A DNA stretch of 46,720 nt. Origin: Patescibacteria group bacterium (GTDB taxonomy: Bacteria > Patescibacteriota > Saccharimonadia > Saccharimonadales > Saccharimonadaceae). The stretch is from NCBI GenBank assembly GCA_030916565.1, contig JAUPWL010000003.1, positions 1 through 46,720 of the forward strand, in the 5' to 3' direction. Below, piece by piece: positions 25,474 to 33,732 of the stretch. The notes under the pieces were generated by a model. The model saw only the letters and a list, made by a program, of their open reading frames with translations. It was not told the origin of the DNA and did no database searches. How positions within the stretch are numbered: the stretch's first letter is position 1; each line of letters starts with the position of its first letter. The position numbers and the translations under genes were made by a program.

Positions 25474-26546
25474 GATTATTTTTTGACGCGCGTTATATCC
25501 GTACTGATTTTCACGACGGCATCAGTCGCTATACCGCCGAACTCGGCAACGCACTGGCACGCCATACTCCAGTAATATTCATTATTTCGGACCAGGCACA
25601 GTTACAGTTCCTGCCGGATAACGCCGAACATGTCATGATTCATCCGGTCACCTCGGCCAAAGAGCCAACAACCGCGCTGGTGCTGAATCAATATCGACCT
25701 GATGTGGTTGTATCACCCCTGCAGACAATGGGTTCTGTTGGGCGCAAGTTCAAACTCGTCCTGACACTCCACGACCTAACGTATTACAAACATCGTACGC
25801 CACCACCACAGTACAACCAGATGTTACGGCTACTGTGGCGTGCCTACCATATATCGTACTGGCCGCAACGCCTAACACTCGATATGGCCGACATGATCGC
25901 AACAGTCAGCGAGACGAGTCGACAAGAAATTATTGAAGCCAAACTAACCAAACGGCCAGTGATTGTCGTATCCAACGCAGCGCGTGATCTCGCCGAACTA
26001 ATCGATGGACCAGTAGTACGAGGTGACAACCCACCCAAAAACCTCGTCTATATGGGTGCGTTTTTGCCATACAAAAATGCTGAAACACTCATCCAATCGC
26101 TGGCATATATCACACCCCGTCGCACACTCCACCTGCTTAGCCGTATCAAACCAGCACGAAAAGCAGAATTAATGCGTCTCGTCCCAGAGGGAAGTAATGT
26201 CGTGTTCCACGGAGGCGTCAGCGACGAACAATACGCGCAGATACTGACTGACGATGCCATCATGGTCAGTGCGTCCAAAGCCGAAGGCTATGGACTACCG
26301 CTCGCCGAAGCGCTGGTCCTCGGTGTACCGGCAGTCGTCAGTGACCTCGAAATCTTTCATGAAGTAGCCGGTGACGGTGCACTATTCGCCGATCCCGATA
26401 GTCCGCAAGATTTTGCCGCCAAAATCGCATCACTCGATGACAAAAAATACCGTGAACAAATCACGGCAGCTGGCAAAAAACACATTGGATTATTTAGTTG
26501 GGACAATTCAGCCAAGATACTCCTGGATGCAATAAAAACCCTCTAA
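25470..26546 (+). CDS. GT4-family glycosyltransferase (mannosyltransferase-like)
   Basis: 358-aa GT-B glycosyltransferase. N-terminus MRLFFDARYIRTDFHDGISRYTAEL has the GISRY loop typical of GT4 mannosyltransferases; LVLTLHDLTYY; donor domain with YMGAFLPYKN, VFHGGVSDEQYAQIL, and SASKAEGYGLPLAEALVLGVPAVVSDLEIFHEVAGDGALF (E-x7-E). Start chosen at the ATGA overlap with the upstream gene rather than an in-frame ATG at 25431. Likely acts on surface glycans together with the 23935-25107 enzyme. Confidence 0.9.
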   Translation: MRLFFDARYIRTDFHDGISRYTAELGNALARHTPVIFIISDQAQLQFLPDNAEHVMIHPVTSAKEPTTALVLNQYRPDVVVSPLQTMGSVGRKFKLVLTLHDLTYYKHRTPPPQYNQMLRLLWRAYHISYWPQRLTLDMADMIATVSETSRQEIIEAKLTKRPVIVVSNAARDLAELIDGPVVRGDNPPKNLVYMGAFLPYKNAETLIQSLAYITPRRTLHLLSRIKPARKAELMRLVPEGSNVVFHGGVSDEQYAQILTDDAIMVSASKAEGYGLPLAEALVLGVPAVVSDLEIFHEVAGDGALFADPDSPQDFAAKIASLDDKKYREQITAAGKKHIGLFSWDNSAKILLDAIKTL

Positions 26547-26554
26547 AATGCGTA

Positions 26555-26576
26555 GCCCCCGACCGAAGTCGGGGGC
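26555..26576. terminator. Hairpin between convergent genes
   Basis: GCCCCCGAC-CGAA-GTCGGGGGC, a 9-bp GC stem with tetraloop. The T tract on the plus strand is weak. Confidence 0.6.
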
Positions 26577-26594
26577 GTTGCACCTTACGAATTG

Positions 26595-27626
26595 CTATCT
26601 GTACTGCAGATTAACCTTGAGAAGCGTGACAATGGCGTCGAGGTTTTCAGTCATGCCGCAATGCGTCATGTTCAGTTGATACACCATCGCATTTGCCTCA
26701 TTCGCCCAAACATTGACCGCATCGGGTTGTTTGACCGTATCGTTACGCAGACATTCAAGGTACATCACTTCGATGCCATGAAGCCCTGTATACGGCAGTC
26801 CACGCCGACCGCTCTCAATCATATCCCTCAGTTCGGAATACCACAGCGAGAAACGATGACCAGAAAGGTTTCTTTTGGCTGAGTCCTGCACCCAATCGAC
26901 AAACTCCCTATAAGTCGTGTCGTGGGACAGCCCTAGTCGCTGCAAATTCTCCCTATCCGGTCGGATGATATTGATCTCCTTTGGCAAACCACCCAATTTA
27001 TTGAGAAGTGGCAAGACCCAAGCAAATACAATATTCGACAGAACACCTGGTCGGAACCAGGTAAAGAAGGGGACAGCAGCTGGCGGCATCGACAGAAAGT
27101 CATCTGCGCCAGTAGGCGAGTCGAAAACAATGAACTGTTTGATTTTGGATTTTACTCCAGCATCAATCCCGTCAATTGCCTGCGTCCCCACCATGCCGCC
27201 ATGCGATGCACCGATGACGATAATTTCGTCATAGACATTAGCCAAGAGGTGCAAGATAACGGTGACCTGCGGAACGATTACCGTCGGACCATCGAATCGG
27301 CGACCAGCATAACGCGCTGCATACACATCGCGCCCAGCAAACAGTGACACAATTGGATCTATCTGATTCTCGCGAGCCAGAATTCCTGGTAGCCACAATA
27401 CTGCTACGCGACGCTGTTTGACCGAACGAATATCGTGATGCTTAATATGTCGGTGCGACACGGAGCCGCCACGATGATGATCAACCCGATATAAATCCAG
27501 ACGACTATCTGGCGAGCGGGCAAATAGTGTATCCAAGGCAAGAATTGCCAATAGAAACACAAGTAACGCCACCACACCGGCAACGACATAACCAACGACC
27601 GTGAAGATCGTCCAAACGACCGACAC
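26595..27626 (-). CDS. Membrane-anchored alpha/beta hydrolase-like protein
   Basis: 343-aa protein with an N-terminal transmembrane segment (TIFTVVGYVVAGVVALLVFL) and a serine-hydrolase core: VAVLWLPGIL, nucleophile motif IGASHGGMVG (GxSxG), and a His candidate in MTHCGM near the C-terminus. Probably an envelope-associated esterase or lipase; substrate unknown. The GTG at 27626 is chosen because AAAGGGG lies 8 nt upstream; a TTG at 27644 would place that Shine-Dalgarno inside the gene. Confidence 0.65.
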   Translation of the reverse strand: MSVVWTIFTVVGYVVAGVVALLVFLLAILALDTLFARSPDSRLDLYRVDHHRGGSVSHRHIKHHDIRSVKQRRVAVLWLPGILARENQIDPIVSLFAGRDVYAARYAGRRFDGPTVIVPQVTVILHLLANVYDEIIVIGASHGGMVGTQAIDGIDAGVKSKIKQFIVFDSPTGADDFLSMPPAAVPFFTWFRPGVLSNIVFAWVLPLLNKLGGLPKEINIIRPDRENLQRLGLSHDTTYREFVDWVQDSAKRNLSGHRFSLWYSELRDMIESGRRGLPYTGLHGIEVMYLECLRNDTVKQPDAVNVWANEANAMVYQLNMTHCGMTENLDAIVTLLKVNLQYR

Positions 27627-27743
27627 TGGCCTCACCCCTTTCAATAGGTGATAGCAAACTGTAAAGATGCATAAAACGTGACATTATCACGTAATAATAT
27701 TACTATAGCATAATTATAATAATTTTACAAGTATATACAGGGG

Positions 27744-28445
27744 TCAGGCGCTAATTGTCGTACCAACAGCCTCGCCAGCAATCGCACGGGCAATATTGTT
27801 TTCTTGCAACAATTCAAACACGATAATTGATTGGTCGTGATCTTCGGCCAGGGCAATTGACGCTTGGTCCATCACCTTGATATCAGGCTGTTCGACAGCT
27901 TCACGCAGAGTCAGGTGATCGAATCGTGTCGCATCAGGGTTCTGATGCGGGTCGCTGTCGTAGACACCGTTCACTTTGGTTGCTTTCAAAATAACGTCAC
28001 AGTCCATTTCAAGCGCCAGACTGACTGCGGCAGTATCTGTTGTCATATATGGTCGGCCGATACCGCCAGCGACGACAACGACGCGGTTCTTTTCGAGGTG
28101 GCTGAGGGCGCGACGATGGGTGAATTGATCAGCAACTTGGTCGGCCTTGATATTGGTCAACGCCCGGGCAGGCAAGCCATGCGCGTTAAACACATCAGCC
28201 AGTGCCAGTGCGTTCATCATTGTCGCCAGCATACCGATATTGTCAGCCGTCACTCGTTGGACGCCGCCGCCGGTCAACTGCGCACCGCGAGCATAATTGC
28301 CACCGCCGATCATCAAAACGATCTGTGCACCCTCGACTTTTTTGATTTCATTGGCGATCCACGCTGCACGTTCTGCATCGAATCCGCCATCAAACTGCCC
28401 CTGCAGTTGTTCGCCCGATAGTTTGAGTAGGACTCGTTTATACAT
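27744..28445 (-). CDS. pyrH: UMP kinase
   Basis: 233-aa bacterial UMP kinase of the amino-acid-kinase fold (UMP + ATP to UDP + ADP). Motifs: YKRVLLKLSGEQLQG, VLMIGGGNYARGAQL, ADNIGMLATMMNALAL, VVVVAGGIGRPYMTTDTAAVSLALEMDCDVILKATKVNGVYDSDP and DQASIALA. Start at ATG 28445; a TATACT on the minus strand (28458-28453) ends 7 nt upstream. It diverges from smpB with only 25 nt between the two start codons. Confidence 0.95.
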   Translation of the reverse strand: MYKRVLLKLSGEQLQGQFDGGFDAERAAWIANEIKKVEGAQIVLMIGGGNYARGAQLTGGGVQRVTADNIGMLATMMNALALADVFNAHGLPARALTNIKADQVADQFTHRRALSHLEKNRVVVVAGGIGRPYMTTDTAAVSLALEMDCDVILKATKVNGVYDSDPHQNPDATRFDHLTLREAVEQPDIKVMDQASIALAEDHDQSIIVFELLQENNIARAIAGEAVGTTISA

Positions 28446-28452
28446 TCCTACC

Positions 28453-28462
28453 AGTATATAAT
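28453..28462. promoter_or_regulatory. Overlapping divergent -10 boxes of pyrH and smpB
   Basis: Minus-strand TATACT (28458-28453) serves pyrH with a 7-nt gap to its ATG; plus-strand TATAAT (28457-28462) serves smpB with an 8-nt gap. The boxes overlap by 2 bp, so each -35 would lie inside the other gene. Confidence 0.6.
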
Positions 28463-28470
28463 GGAATGAC

Positions 28471-28950
28471 ATGCCAGGCAAAAAAAAGAAAGTTGTGAAA
28501 AAGCCGTCAGCGATCGTTAACCGACGAGCGCGGTTTGACTATGCACTCGATGATGAATTAACTGTTGGGATATCGCTGACCGGACCAGAGGTGCGATCTG
28601 CGCGTGATGGCCATATTCAACTGAAAGGTTCGTATGTACAGCTCCGCGGTAGTGAACTGTGGTTGCAGGGCGCAAGCTTTAGTATCAAATTAAACCAACG
28701 TGGCGAACCGGGCGCACGAACTATCGACGACGCTCCACGCAAACTCCTCGCGCACCGCAAACAAATCGACGCTCTCGCTGCTAGCAAAGCCCAAGGTAAC
28801 ACGATTGTACCGCTACGATTACTGACAACTGGCCGCTATATCAAACTGGTCATTGCAGTTGGTAAAGGTAAGAAAAAGTACGACAAGCGTGAAACCCTCA
28901 AGCGACGCGACCAACAACGCGAAGCAAACCGCGCTATCAAATCGATGTAA
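28471..28950 (+). CDS. smpB: SsrA-binding protein SmpB
   Basis: 159-aa partner of tmRNA in ribosome rescue. Typical: NRRARFDYALDDELTVGISLTGPEVRSARDGHIQLKGSYV, QRGEPGARTIDDAPRKLLAHRKQI, LRLLTTGRYIKLVIAVGKGKKKYDKRETLKRRDQQRE; the basic C-terminal tail that probes the mRNA channel is present (ANRAIKSM). No Shine-Dalgarno; TATAAT 8 nt upstream. The tmRNA gene itself is not in this window. Confidence 0.95.
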   Translation: MPGKKKKVVKKPSAIVNRRARFDYALDDELTVGISLTGPEVRSARDGHIQLKGSYVQLRGSELWLQGASFSIKLNQRGEPGARTIDDAPRKLLAHRKQIDALAASKAQGNTIVPLRLLTTGRYIKLVIAVGKGKKKYDKRETLKRRDQQREANRAIKSM

Positions 28951-28994
28951 TCTGATATACTAACAACGTTCATTCTCAAACGAGGGGTGAAAGT

Positions 28995-29267
28995 ATGTTA
29001 GAACGGGATCGTCGGCGGACACAAACCCGTCGCCATGCCATCAGCGTATTACGACGCCAATGGCTGGCAAAAAACGACATATGGTCAGCATGTGCCAACC
29101 ATGACAAAACTGCCACGCTCGACGGTGATGATTTTTGGTGCGGGGCAACTAATCTGTACTTTGTACCGCCGCCAAGCAACGCACCGTCCTCGTCCGGTCT
29201 TCTGATGTGCTTCGAACCGAAGTGCGAAGGCGTATGGACCACCATCAGTGACCTCACACATCCGTGA
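28995..29267 (+). CDS. 90-aa hypothetical protein
   Basis: Basic N-terminus (RDRRRTQTRRHAISVLRRQW), then a part with Cys33, Cys49, Cys71 and Cys76 and His36 that could bind zinc. No family recognised. GAGGGG about 8 nt before the ATG and TATACT at 28956-28961 support expression; a terminator follows. Confidence 0.6.
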   Translation: MLERDRRRTQTRRHAISVLRRQWLAKNDIWSACANHDKTATLDGDDFWCGATNLYFVPPPSNAPSSSGLLMCFEPKCEGVWTTISDLTHP

Positions 29268-29272
29268 GACAA

Positions 29273-29295
29273 CCCCCGCTCGACACGAGCGGGGG
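29273..29295 (+). terminator. Terminator after the 90-aa gene
   Basis: CCCCCGCTCG-ACA-CGAGCGGGGG, 10-bp stem, followed by TATTCATTT. Confidence 0.7.
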
Positions 29296-29315
29296 TATTC
29301 ATTTGCAAAGGAAAA

Positions 29316-29338
29316 GGGCCCGGCATAACACCGGGCCC
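29316..29338 (-). terminator. Terminator of the 120-aa minus-strand gene
   Basis: GGGCCCGG-CATAACA-CCGGGCCC; on the minus strand it is followed by TTTTCCTTTG. Confidence 0.75.
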
Positions 29339-29351
29339 GTTCCACTACCAT

Positions 29352-29714
29352 TTATTCAACATGCGGCATATTCATTCGACGAAATCGTCGGACATTACCG
29401 AGCACTGATTTGTGTCCCAATTGCGAAGTTCGCACACGACCGCCACCCATAACAACCGTCTGAGCCTGGCCGCCGCAGTGATGGAAACAGGCGATCGTCA
29501 TCTCTTCGGGCATCTTTCTTACAGGATCCCGATAAACGACAAGTACCGATCCGGTCGGAATAGCATGGTAATCGCCACGTTGGCACACCAGTGTGATACT
29601 CCTCTCGATTTCACATTCGAAATTGTTGCGGTTCGATTTTTTCCCTTCACCACTGAACCGATAAGATCCCACGATCTCCTGCAAATAGCCCAGCACCCAC
29701 ACCGCATCTGACAT
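29352..29714 (-). CDS. 120-aa hypothetical protein
   Basis: Small soluble protein with Cys and His residues in the middle (ECEIERSITLVCQRGDYH, IACFHHCGG) that could bind metal. C-terminus basic (RRFRRMNMPHVE). No family recognised. AAAGG 6 nt before the ATG and a downstream terminator support it. Confidence 0.6.
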   Translation of the reverse strand: MSDAVWVLGYLQEIVGSYRFSGEGKKSNRNNFECEIERSITLVCQRGDYHAIPTGSVLVVYRDPVRKMPEEMTIACFHHCGGQAQTVVMGGGRVRTSQLGHKSVLGNVRRFRRMNMPHVE

Positions 29715-29841
29715 TCATAACCTTTCTATGGTTGGTAGGGAACATTTACTATTATACTCTGCGCTCGTCAGAAATCAGAGAGCTAGATTACATTTCCGGC
29801 CTCATGCGTGCTTCCAGTTGACAAGGTGTTACACTGGATAT

Positions 29842-30633
29842 ATGAAATTGTACTCGTGGAACGTCAACGGCATCCGCGCCGTTGTGAACAAGGGCGAATT
29901 TGCCAAATTTATCGCCGAACAGCAGCCAGATATCCTGTGTTTGCAAGAAACAAAAGCCATGCAAGGCCAAGCGGAAATCGACCTGCCTGAATACACCGAA
30001 TACTGGAATAGCGCCAGCAAAGCAGGCTATAGCGGCACTGCGATTTTCAGCAAAACTCCTGCTATCAGGACTATATCGAATATTCCTGCCGACATCGCCA
30101 GCAAATTCCAGCTCTGCGACACCTACGGCGACACCAACACTGAGGGTAGGATACTAGCAGCTGAATTCAATGACTACTGGGTTGTTAGTGTCTATACTCC
30201 GAACAGCAAAGGCAAATTGGAACGACTAGGCCTCCGCACCGAACAATGGGACAAGGCATTTTTGGCCTACATGAAAGAACTGGAAAAAGAAAAACCGGTG
30301 ATTTTCTGCGGCGATCTGAACGTCGCACACAAAGAAATCGACCTGGCGCGACCAGATGACAACCACAAATCCCACGGATTTACCGATGAGGAGCGTGCTG
30401 GATTCGACGCGATTGTTGATGCAGGATTCGTCGACACATTCCGACTGTTCAATACCGACGGTGACAATTACACCTGGTGGACAGCCTGGGCAAATGCCCG
30501 CGCACGCAACGTCGGTTGGCGTATAGATTATGTCGTTGTCTCTGAATCGATTGCTGATCGGCTAGTTGGCGCATCTATTCACCCTAACCAAATGGGATCC
30601 GACCACTGTCCGGTCAGCATAGAAATTTCATAA
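29842..30633 (+). CDS. xth: Exodeoxyribonuclease III / AP endonuclease
   Basis: 263-aa Mg-dependent nuclease of base-excision repair. Full family signature: MKLYSWNVNGIRAVV, LCLQETKA (catalytic Glu), YSGTAIFSK, VVSVYTPNSKG, FCGDLNVAHKEIDLARPD (catalytic Asp and Asn), NARARNVGWRIDYVVVS and MGSDHCPV (catalytic His). ATG 29842 is chosen at the start of homology. A TACACT ends 6 nt upstream and no Shine-Dalgarno is present, so a leaderless mRNA is likely. Confidence 0.95.
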   Translation: MKLYSWNVNGIRAVVNKGEFAKFIAEQQPDILCLQETKAMQGQAEIDLPEYTEYWNSASKAGYSGTAIFSKTPAIRTISNIPADIASKFQLCDTYGDTNTEGRILAAEFNDYWVVSVYTPNSKGKLERLGLRTEQWDKAFLAYMKELEKEKPVIFCGDLNVAHKEIDLARPDDNHKSHGFTDEERAGFDAIVDAGFVDTFRLFNTDGDNYTWWTAWANARARNVGWRIDYVVVSESIADRLVGASIHPNQMGSDHCPVSIEIS

Positions 30634-30704
30634 ATTTTGTGTTATAAATATGCTATTCGGACACTCCGAAGTCCCTTGAACAAGTAAATCAGAGCGGAAC
30701 GAGC

Positions 30705-30917
30705 ATGTACGAACAGGCGCTCGTCGGCTGGGCATGGGTAAAACCCGTGCGAGGCCAATGGGAAGTACACGTATACATTTTGTTTGAAGACGGCTACCTC
30801 CACGAAGGGTACATTCAAACATTCTTTCGCGAACAGCTGGCAATATTCGCAGCCAAAGTTATCACGGCTGCCATGAACCGCACCGATACGAGAGAACGCG
30901 GGCCTATCGATTACTAA
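30705..30917 (+). CDS. 70-aa hypothetical protein
   Basis: Compact protein with a beta-rich start (VGWAWVKPVRGQWEVHVYIL) and helical end. No family recognised. GCGGA about 6 nt before the ATG. Followed within 60 nt by another small gene, possibly in one transcript. Confidence 0.5.
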   Translation: MYEQALVGWAWVKPVRGQWEVHVYILFEDGYLHEGYIQTFFREQLAIFAAKVITAAMNRTDTRERGPIDY

Positions 30918-30971
30918 ATGCAATCGATAGTACTGCGCCATTCCAATATACCGACAAAACCTGGAGATACT

Positions 30972-31199
30972 ATGTCAAATCGCAACGATCATGCAGCTGC
31001 ACGGAAACGCAGCAACCTCGGATATGCGCTGGTTTGTATCTTGGCCAGTTTGGCGTTCGTCACTACAGCCAGCTTCCTCGTTGCAAACAGCAATCCGGCA
31101 TTTGTTTTGGCAATCGTCGGCTGGCTGTTGTCCCTCGTGTTTCTATGGAATGCCGACCGATCGTCCTGGCACCCGCTGCGCGACGTCCAATCCGACTGA
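30972..31199 (+). CDS. 75-aa two-pass membrane protein
   Basis: Basic N-terminus, then two hydrophobic helices (about 17-38 and 43-60; YALVCILASLAFVTTASFLV and PAFVLAIVGWLLSLVFLW). ATG 30972 is preferred because TGGAG lies 6 nt upstream; the longer frame from 30918 has none. No family recognised. A terminator follows. Confidence 0.6.
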   Translation: MSNRNDHAAARKRSNLGYALVCILASLAFVTTASFLVANSNPAFVLAIVGWLLSLVFLWNADRSSWHPLRDVQSD

Positions 31200-31212
31200 C
31201 TTACATTTTTAA

Positions 31213-31256
31213 CCACCCGTGATCGAGCAAAACACCGCTTGGTCACGGGTGGTGTT
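31213..31256 (+). terminator. Terminator after the 75-aa gene
   Basis: CCACCCGTGA (31213-31222) and TCACGGGTGG (31243-31252), followed by TGTTTTC. Confidence 0.75.
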
Positions 31257-31307
31257 TTCATTTCGGCCAATCTGTCATGGTATACTATCCTGCAAAGGAA
31301 ATGACTT

Positions 31308-32066
31308 ATGAACATACATGCCGAACTAGCCGAATTAAATAAAAACCGTGACAACTACCAGTGCCGATCTGACATATTGATTAACGATGTACCGCTGAAC
31401 CGCAAAAATTTAACGGTATTAATCGCTGCCACTGCCGTAGGTAAATCAACAATGACGCAACGCATTCTCGAACTCGCAAAAGAGCAGGGTATCGATGCTG
31501 GCGAAGCAGGCACTGAAACGACTCGGCCACACCGTCTGGACGATGGTCCGACCTACCGGACCGAGGTTCCACACGAAGAAATGATCGAGCGTATCAAGAA
31601 CCGTGATTATCCGAACTGGTCCATTCATCCATCAGGGCATATCTATGCAACAACACCTGAAAGCCTGACAGCAGAGCACAACTTTTTGCCATGTTTGCCA
31701 CAAGGTTATCCTATGCTGAAAAGGGCCGGATTTGCTGCGCTAAACGCATTTTACATCGTGACGCCTGCCGTGGAATGGGATAAACAAATTGAAAACCGTA
31801 AAGGCCTCAAGGATTTCCCGGGTCGATTGGATGAAGCGAAATCATCATTAGAATTCGCGCGCTCGAACCGCAGCATTCGTCCGTTCGTCAGCCTGCCTGG
31901 CCGAGAAGCAATGACACGGTCAGCACAGTTTTTGTTGAATTTCAGTGTCTTTGGTAATAAAAGTGGGTTGTCAACCGAGCACATGCGAGATGATTTTGAA
32001 AAATACTCAACCGAAATGTATCGCTGGGCAATCATCCTCTCCAATGAATATAGCGACAACGCCTAG
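31308..32066 (+). CDS. Guanylate-kinase-like P-loop protein
   Basis: 252-aa P-loop nucleotide kinase relative. Walker A AATAVGKST (about residues 40-48). ETTRPHRLDDGPTYRTEVPHEEMIERIKNRDYPNWSIHPSGHIYATT recalls the GMP-binding segment of guanylate kinase (TRxPRxGE...G..Y.F). The C-terminal half is unlike standard Gmk and lacks clear lid residues, so the substrate is uncertain. AAAGGAA Shine-Dalgarno 8 nt upstream; TATACT at 31280-31285. Its TAG overlaps the stop of the convergent RHH-like gene in the palindrome CCTAGG. Confidence 0.65.
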   Translation: MNIHAELAELNKNRDNYQCRSDILINDVPLNRKNLTVLIAATAVGKSTMTQRILELAKEQGIDAGEAGTETTRPHRLDDGPTYRTEVPHEEMIERIKNRDYPNWSIHPSGHIYATTPESLTAEHNFLPCLPQGYPMLKRAGFAALNAFYIVTPAVEWDKQIENRKGLKDFPGRLDEAKSSLEFARSNRSIRPFVSLPGREAMTRSAQFLLNFSVFGNKSGLSTEHMRDDFEKYSTEMYRWAIILSNEYSDNA

Positions 32067-32434
32067 GGGCGCTGTTCGCCTTTGAAATGCATATCCGCCG
32101 CGCGTGACAAATCATATATCGCCGATCGCACAACGTAGATTCGGCTGATTTTGAGCACGCGCGAACATTCGTTCAATCGTTTGTCGATGTCTGGAGGGAT
32201 GGTAAGAAGAACTGTTTGAATAACTTTGTCATTCGTTGGAGGCTTCATCCAATGTTCTTGAAGTGGCGGTTTATATGCAGAGTAGAGCACTCGGTCAACA
32301 AACGCTGCCGTTCCGTTCAGTATAATATCGTGGTCCGATTCGTTGGTCTGATCGTACGGACCGCGAATAGATGCGAGCAAACGCTTATCGATGCCCAGTC
32401 GGATTTCTGACCCGGGTTTTCTCCAGCGCTGCAT
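32063..32434 (-). CDS. Ribbon-helix-helix-like protein, possible regulator
   Basis: 123-aa protein whose C-terminal third (IQTVLLTIPPDIDKRLNECSRVLKISRIYVVRSAIYDL) has the strand-helix-helix pattern of RHH/Arc-type DNA-binding proteins. The N-terminal part is unfamiliar. The ATG at 32434 is chosen because AAGAGGAG is just upstream and a TATACA (-10) at 32469-32464 would give a ~23-nt leader. Upstream ATG 32461 and TTG 32491 would overlap the promoter. Confidence 0.55.
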   Translation of the reverse strand: MQRWRKPGSEIRLGIDKRLLASIRGPYDQTNESDHDIILNGTAAFVDRVLYSAYKPPLQEHWMKPPTNDKVIQTVLLTIPPDIDKRLNECSRVLKISRIYVVRSAIYDLSRAADMHFKGEQRP

Positions 32435-32526
32435 ATACTCCTCTTCAGTTGTTTTGTACATTGTATAAAAATTTTCGATTGACACAAACAATTCCTGTTC
32501 TACAGCAGGAAATACGTCGATACGGC

Positions 32527-32532
32527 TATAAT
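32527..32532 (+). promoter_or_regulatory. -10 box of the NnrD-like gene
   Basis: TATAAT ending 9 nt before the ATG at 32542; no Shine-Dalgarno. Confidence 0.5.
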
Positions 32533-32541
32533 AGAATAACT

Positions 32542-33330
32542 ATGGATTTTGCCTACTGGAAAAAACAATCACCGGGAACAGCGTTGTTTCCTGATATTGA
32601 GTGGAATCGTCCTGAACAGCAAGCGCATGCAGGTAAACTGGCGATCGTCGGTGGCAATAAATTGGGCTTTGTTGCTGTCGGCGATGCCTATGCGGTCGCA
32701 TCCGACGCCGGAGTAGGGCAGATTCGCGTTCTACTGCCAAATGTACTCAAAAAATCCGTCCCGGCAATCATCACAGACGCTGTATTCGCACCCGACAATA
32801 TATCTGGAGGATTAGCACGTGATGCAGCTGCGGATATGCACACCCTCAGTGCTTGGGCGGACGCAATGCTACTCATCGGTGACGCCGGCCGCAACAGCGA
32901 AACTGCAATCGTCTACGAGGATTTTATCGAAGATTACAGCGGCCTATTGACCATTACTCGTGATGCGATCGACCTCCTGATGAATTCACCGGAATCATTG
33001 GTCGAACGTGACAAAACACTACTGGTCGTATCATTTGCACAACTGCAAAAACTCTTCACAAAAGTGTACTACCCAAAAATCCTGACATTTAGTATGCAGC
33101 TGCAGCAGCTTGTCGAAACAATTCACAAATTCACAATCACATATCCTGTCACGATCGTCACGTATCATCAAGAACACATTGTCATATCTAGCGGCGGGCA
33201 AGTCGTCACGATGCCGTGGGAAAATCCTATGACTATCTGGAAAGGTGGCGTCGCCACGCAAGCAGCCGTCTATTGGCTATGGAATCCGGGCAAGCCACTC
33301 GAAGCAACGGCAACCAGTCTCATCGCATAG
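32542..33330 (+). CDS. NAD(P)H-hydrate dehydratase (YjeF C-terminal domain)-like protein
   Basis: 262-aa ribokinase-fold protein resembling the ADP/ATP-dependent NAD(P)H-hydrate dehydratase domain (NnrD), which repairs damaged NAD(P)H. Supporting: GKLAIVGGNKLGFVAVGDAYAVASDAGVGQIRVLLP, ADAMLLIGDAGRNSET where the family has a GPGLG-like site, and the late IWKGGVATQAAVYWLW where NnrD has a GxGD. The catalytic glycine/aspartate motifs are altered, so activity is doubtful. No fused epimerase domain. Confidence 0.55.
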   Translation: MDFAYWKKQSPGTALFPDIEWNRPEQQAHAGKLAIVGGNKLGFVAVGDAYAVASDAGVGQIRVLLPNVLKKSVPAIITDAVFAPDNISGGLARDAAADMHTLSAWADAMLLIGDAGRNSETAIVYEDFIEDYSGLLTITRDAIDLLMNSPESLVERDKTLLVVSFAQLQKLFTKVYYPKILTFSMQLQQLVETIHKFTITYPVTIVTYHQEHIVISSGGQVVTMPWENPMTIWKGGVATQAAVYWLWNPGKPLEATATSLIA

Positions 33331-33331
33331 A

Positions 33332-33358
33332 AAAAGGTCCCGACTTGCGGGACCTTTT
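33332..33358 (+). terminator. Terminator after the NnrD-like gene
   Basis: AAAAGGTCCCG and CGGGACCTTTT with loop ACTTG. Confidence 0.88.
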
Positions 33359-33362
33359 GATC

Positions 33363-33509
33363 TCATGACGATGTCGTTACAGGAGCAACAGACACGGCCA
33401 CGAGATCCCACAATGTGCCATGAGAAGGACAGGCGAGCGACATGTAGTCTGGGACGTAGACGGCAATCTCGTCACACAATCCGCATACGTGAATCGTTTT
33501 TGGCCACAT
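33363..33509 (-). CDS. 48-aa Cys/His small protein
   Basis: Short minus-strand frame starting MWPKTIHVCGLCDEI, with CGLC at residues 9-12 and CPSH at 27-30: a CxxC...CxxH set that could bind one zinc ion. AAGG lies about 9 nt before the ATG. A minus-strand TATAAT (33598-33593) would start a ~75-nt leader. No family recognised; short, so modest confidence. Confidence 0.45.
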   Translation of the reverse strand: MWPKTIHVCGLCDEIAVYVPDYMSLACPSHGTLWDLVAVSVAPVTTSS

Positions 33510-33611
33510 AAATGACACCTTTTCTACTCGTTGTTCATTGTGTACACCAACAGAGGCATAGGGCTCATTGGTCGTACTATTTTTAACATAAAATTATACA
33601 AATTGCAAAAT

Positions 33612-33636
33612 AAATAGCTCCTCTCGGAGCTATTTT
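33612..33636. terminator. Terminator after tRNA-Leu
   Basis: AAATAGCTCC-TCTC-GGAGCTATTTT; A and T tracts on both sides, so it can act in both directions. Confidence 0.75.
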
Positions 33637-33645
33637 GATAAATTC

Positions 33646-33732
33646 TGGTACCGCGGGCCGGACTTGAACCGGCACGTCCCGAAGGACACAAGATTTTGAG
33701 TCTGGCGTGTCTACCAATTCCACCACCGCGGC
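33646..33732 (-). tRNA. tRNA-Leu (anticodon CAA)
   Basis: Class II tRNA on the minus strand: acceptor GCCGCGG with CCGCGGT, D arm with GGAATTGGTAGAC, anticodon loop CTCAAAA giving anticodon CAA (codon UUG), long variable arm GTGTCCTTCGGGACGT, T arm GCCGG-TTCAAGT-CCGGC, and an encoded CCA. Length 87 nt. Confidence 0.95.
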
